Assembly: GCF_013046825.1 (NCBI RefSeq)
Contig: NZ_CP053187.1
Location: forward strand, 2,452,001-2,516,000
Length of the DNA: 64,000 bases
Direction: 5' to 3'
From: Turicibacter sanguinis
Lineage (GTDB): Bacteria > Bacillota_I > Bacilli_A > MOL361 > Turicibacteraceae
Under the pieces are notes generated by a model. It was given only the letters and a program-made list of their open reading frames with translations. It searched no databases and was not told the DNA's origin. This document shows, piece after piece, positions 61,873 through 64,000 of the stretch. Each line of letters begins with the position of its first letter. Positions within the stretch are counted from its first letter, which is position 1. The translations under genes were made by a program, and so were the position numbers.

Positions 61873-62418
61873 ATGAAACAAGAGGATCAAATAAAGGAAG
61901 TCAAATGGGAGAATGATGAAACTTTAATTTGGAAAAATCCAGCAGAAGAAACGTATTATCTACGTAAACGTTGGGAACTTCGTAAGTTAGACCGTTTTTT
62001 AGATTTAGGATGTGCAACGGGGCGTCACGCCTTATTCTTTGCAGAAGATGGCTACACAGTGACGGCATATCAATCTAAAAATGATAGTTTGAGTGAATTA
62101 TTAGAAAAAGTAAATGAGTTAGGTTTAGAAATGAAGTACGTTCATGGTCCATTAACGTCTCTTTCTTTATCAGATGAAAGTTTTGATTGTGTTTTAGCAT
62201 ACGATTGCTTACATGAATTAAATCAGGATGAAATGATTCAAGTCTTTAAGGAAGTATATCGTATTTTGAAAGTAGGAGGCGAATGTTACATGACATTGCC
62301 AAATACCTTCCTTTCAAAAAAGCTGATTCAAAATTTTAGTGTGATCTCGTATAAGAAGGTGACAACTTTCACGCAAAATAACGGATCTGAATGTTACCAT
62401 TTACTCTTAAAAAAATAA
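61873..62418 (+). CDS. Class I SAM-dependent methyltransferase (TehB-like)
   Basis: A 181-aa methyltransferase. SAM-binding motif I is DLGCATGRHALFFAEDGYTVTAYQSK, then motif II-like FDCVLAYDCLHELN and a YRILKVGGECYM segment. The layout resembles TehB and other small UbiE-type enzymes. Substrate not evident. The ATG at 61873 has GGAGG 8 nt upstream; the in-frame TTG at 61858 overlaps the SD. Confidence 0.82.
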   Translation: MKQEDQIKEVKWENDETLIWKNPAEETYYLRKRWELRKLDRFLDLGCATGRHALFFAEDGYTVTAYQSKNDSLSELLEKVNELGLEMKYVHGPLTSLSLSDESFDCVLAYDCLHELNQDEMIQVFKEVYRILKVGGECYMTLPNTFLSKKLIQNFSVISYKKVTTFTQNNGSECYHLLLKK

Positions 62419-62422
62419 AAAG

Positions 62423-62455
62423 TAAAAGAGCCTCTTTCTAAAGAAGGCTCTTTTT
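62423..62455 (+). terminator. Intrinsic terminator after the methyltransferase gene
   Basis: AAAAGAGCCT…AGGCTCTTTT stem with a T-run. Confidence 0.85.
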
Positions 62456-62554
62456 ACATCGGGTGATAGGGGAAGTAGGAGAGGTTTGGTTTGTTTTTTA
62501 GATGAAGAGAAAACAAGTTCACTCCCTCTCATTCGATTAATGATTCAAAGAAAT

Positions 62555-62595
62555 TAAAAAACGCGCTATTACTAATCATTAGCGTTTTTTTTTTG
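62555..62595. terminator. Probable bidirectional terminator
   Basis: AAAAACGCgCTA/TAGCGTTTTT with a 12-nt loop; flanked by A- and T-runs. Serves the leftward GNAT gene. Confidence 0.55.
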
Positions 62596-62606
62596 AGGAT
62601 TAGAAG

Positions 62607-63326
62607 TTATGGACGTTTAAAGAAATAGTCTGTTCGCTGTGCAATTTTATGAAAGCCCAGTTTTTGATACATGTCTTTTGCTGTATCCTCTTCATCTGTG
62701 ACTAAATAGATGAGCTGACAATTTTGTTGAATAGCTGTTTCAATCATAGATTTTAAAATAGCCGTTCCAAATCCTTGATGTTGATAGCATGGATTTACAC
62801 CAAAATCTTCGATTTTAGCTATTTCATCATGAATAAATAAGTCACACTTTCCAATGGGATGACCTTTATAATAAGCGATATAGCAATCCACACCGTCGTT
62901 TGATAAGTATACATTTTTGCGTCGAGTCGCACGACGGACACAAAAATCATAACCTAAGGTTTGTTCATCATGAGCTAAATCACATGCGATTAAATCTGCC
63001 ACAGTATCGATCTGTTTTAGTACCTCAATCACCAAATCATCTCGGTCTTTTAGATTTAAAACTTCTGTCCAATCGAATTGATAAACCCCCATTAAGCTAA
63101 TCTCACCATTTGGGATAGAATCGATGGGAGGTTCATATGAAACGAGTTTACAAAAATCTTGTGTCTTAAAACAATCTAAGACTTCTTGAGTTATGATATT
63201 TGTTGAAATTTTTGGAAGATACATATAATTATGATCATACATATCGAGTAGTTCGGAATCAGTAAATCGAATTCCATGAACAGTTTTGATTTCTTTTGAA
63301 AAAAAAACGGCTATAGGCCAATTCAC
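62607..63326 (-). CDS. GNAT family N-acetyltransferase; true 5' end appears frameshifted
   Basis: A protein of about 239 aa. The C-terminal part holds a GNAT domain: acetyl-CoA motif CYQHQGFGTAILKSM and DMYQKLGFHKIAQ; the N-terminal part (IRFTDSELLDMYDHNYMYLP) is a domain of its own. The open frame begins at a GTG (63326) without an SD. A clear SD (GAGAGGAAATGGAG) lies upstream of an ATG at 63348, but that frame leads through MINKIIHCELAYSRFF into an A9 tract (63299-63307 on the plus strand) and out of frame. One A fewer would join the two, giving …AYSRFFSKEIKTVHGIRF. So the gene is either a recent frameshift, phase-variable, or a sequencing slip. Confidence 0.78.
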   Translation of the reverse strand: MNWPIAVFFSKEIKTVHGIRFTDSELLDMYDHNYMYLPKISTNIITQEVLDCFKTQDFCKLVSYEPPIDSIPNGEISLMGVYQFDWTEVLNLKDRDDLVIEVLKQIDTVADLIACDLAHDEQTLGYDFCVRRATRRKNVYLSNDGVDCYIAYYKGHPIGKCDLFIHDEIAKIEDFGVNPCYQHQGFGTAILKSMIETAIQQNCQLIYLVTDEEDTAKDMYQKLGFHKIAQRTDYFFKRP

Positions 63327-63606
63327 AATGAATGATTTTATTGATCATTTTAAACGCTCCATTTCCTCTCATCTCAGACAAGTATAACATATAATGGAAA
63401 AAATAAAATAATTACCAATCTTAGAATTTTTGACAGTATCGTCAAATTGGTGACAAAACAATACGGCGAAAGAGATTTTACGAGATAATTAGCAAGGAAT
63501 TCTTATCCTGATCTTTATATCACAATTGATTCTTATTTAGTAAACTCGAAGGTGTAAGGTATAATGAAGAAGATTAAAGTATTTCGGCAAAATGGGGGGA
63601 ACAACA

Positions 63607-64000
63607 ATGCCAAATATCACCTCAATGTTTTTATTATTAGCTTTTATCTGTTTAATGACGGGAATCTTCAGTCCAGATATTGTAATTAAGTGGGGAATTC
63701 CACACCTGAAAAATCGTAAAAATATTCTTATTACCTTCAGTGGGGTAATCATAGGATGTTCTTTTTTATACGCATTAAATGAAAATCCAATGATTAGCGT
63801 CACTGAAGCAGCTAGCAGTACTCGCTCACAAAGCTCGAAGCCATTAGAAAAAGTGATTTATCAAATAGGTGAAGTGGGAACGTTGCATGAGACGACGCTT
63901 GAACTGAATAGTGTCAATCAAACAGAAGAAATTTTATCAATTAACATCGTTCTTCAAAACCATTCTGATGAGGTGTTAGCATATAATCCTTATCAATTTA
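63607..64000 (+). CDS. Membrane protein with DUF4352-like domain, start only (cut by window edge)
   Basis: The first 131 codons of a gene that runs off the window. Two membrane segments (about residues 5-26 and 40-60) precede a serine-rich linker and an extracytoplasmic beta domain (YQIGEVGTLHETTLEL…SINIVLQNHSDEVLAYNPYQF), which resembles DUF4352 (telokin-like) domains of Gram-positive surface lipoproteins. SD GGGGGGAAC about 7 nt before ATG. TATAAT at 63560-63565. Function unknown. Confidence 0.75.
   Translation, partial: MPNITSMFLLLAFICLMTGIFSPDIVIKWGIPHLKNRKNILITFSGVIIGCSFLYALNENPMISVTEAASSTRSQSSKPLEKVIYQIGEVGTLHETTLELNSVNQTEEILSINIVLQNHSDEVLAYNPYQF

Noticed and set aside
63537-63803. An 88-codon minus-strand ORF near the window end
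   Set aside because: It is antisense to the plus-strand membrane protein that starts at 63607 with a strong SD and runs past the edge.

Overview
The window is about 64 kb of an AT-rich genome. Coding is dense, Shine-Dalgarno (SD) sites are strong, TTG and GTG starts are frequent, and regulation runs through intrinsic terminators and T-box leaders. This points to a low-GC member of the Bacillota. The gene set (several MATE exporters, AGCS and NhaC sodium transporters, a Re-citrate-synthase-type cluster, an arylsulfotransferase, no respiratory-chain genes) fits an anaerobic gut Firmicute of the Turicibacter/Erysipelotrichia/Clostridia kind. The genus is inference; no rRNA or tRNA gene is present to settle it. 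I saw no prophage, IS element, CRISPR array or integrase. The window reads as chromosomal core and accessory genes.

Layout. 1-327: start of a MATE exporter (minus). 523-6445: SGNH hydrolase, Ca2+-type P-ATPase and glycogen-debranching enzyme. 6504-10180 (minus): arylsulfotransferase and a 5'-nucleotidase family phosphoesterase. 10378-12604: small uncharacterised genes and a GNAT. 12618-14021 (minus): NhaC antiporter. 14368-16290: a tiny membrane peptide, cold-shock protein and MATE exporter. 16291-19978: a structured leader, then a two-gene unit of a UvrD-like helicase with a RelE-like N-terminus and a coiled-coil partner. 20002-21847 (minus): AIM24 and DUF3810. 22022-25480: adenine deaminase, an unknown 141-aa protein and a radical SAM enzyme. 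25512-28477 (minus): AGCS symporter, an unknown gene and DegV. 28676-31705: YaiI/YqxD, cardiolipin synthase and an aromatic-acid exporter-like protein. 31747-33105 (minus): a 51-aa basic protein followed by a DEAD-box helicase. 33256-41169: DUF503, AI-2E permease, MATE, an alanine T-box with the alaR-alaT pair, another MATE and a membrane-anchored alpha/beta hydrolase. 41578-47707: K+ channel, GNAT, YhfC protease, an SdpR/SdpI pair, DedA, a second cardiolipin synthase and a membrane phosphoesterase. 47723-49712: a decayed phosphoesterase, a secreted protein with 51-bp tandem repeats and a 49-aa orphan. 49923-55428: a degenerate nucleotidyltransferase-like protein, a SWIM/SNF2 helicase, a Trp T-box and trpS. 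55951-64000: DJ-1/PfpI protein, lipoprotein, Re-citrate synthase-aconitase-isocitrate dehydrogenase operon, methyltransferase, a GNAT with a frameshifted 5' end, and the start of a membrane protein cut by the window edge.

How the genes work together. The clearest pathway is 57438-61733, which can turn oxaloacetate and acetyl-CoA into 2-oxoglutarate, the carbon skeleton for glutamate. Amino-acid supply is sensed by two T-boxes. The upstream one has a GCA (Ala) specifier and controls an Lrp-type regulator plus an alanine-type aminotransferase. The other has a UGG (Trp) specifier and controls trpS. Envelope functions recur: two cardiolipin synthases, DedA, ArAE, AI-2E, SdpI and four MATE genes.

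Most notable for follow-up: the RelE-like/helicase/coiled-coil unit with its structured leader; the Ala T-box operon; the two 51-aa basic proteins, one of them ahead of the DEAD-box helicase; the dead ANT(6)-like protein; the tandem-repeat secreted protein; and the A9-tract frameshift. All functions are from reading motifs by eye; no database search was run.
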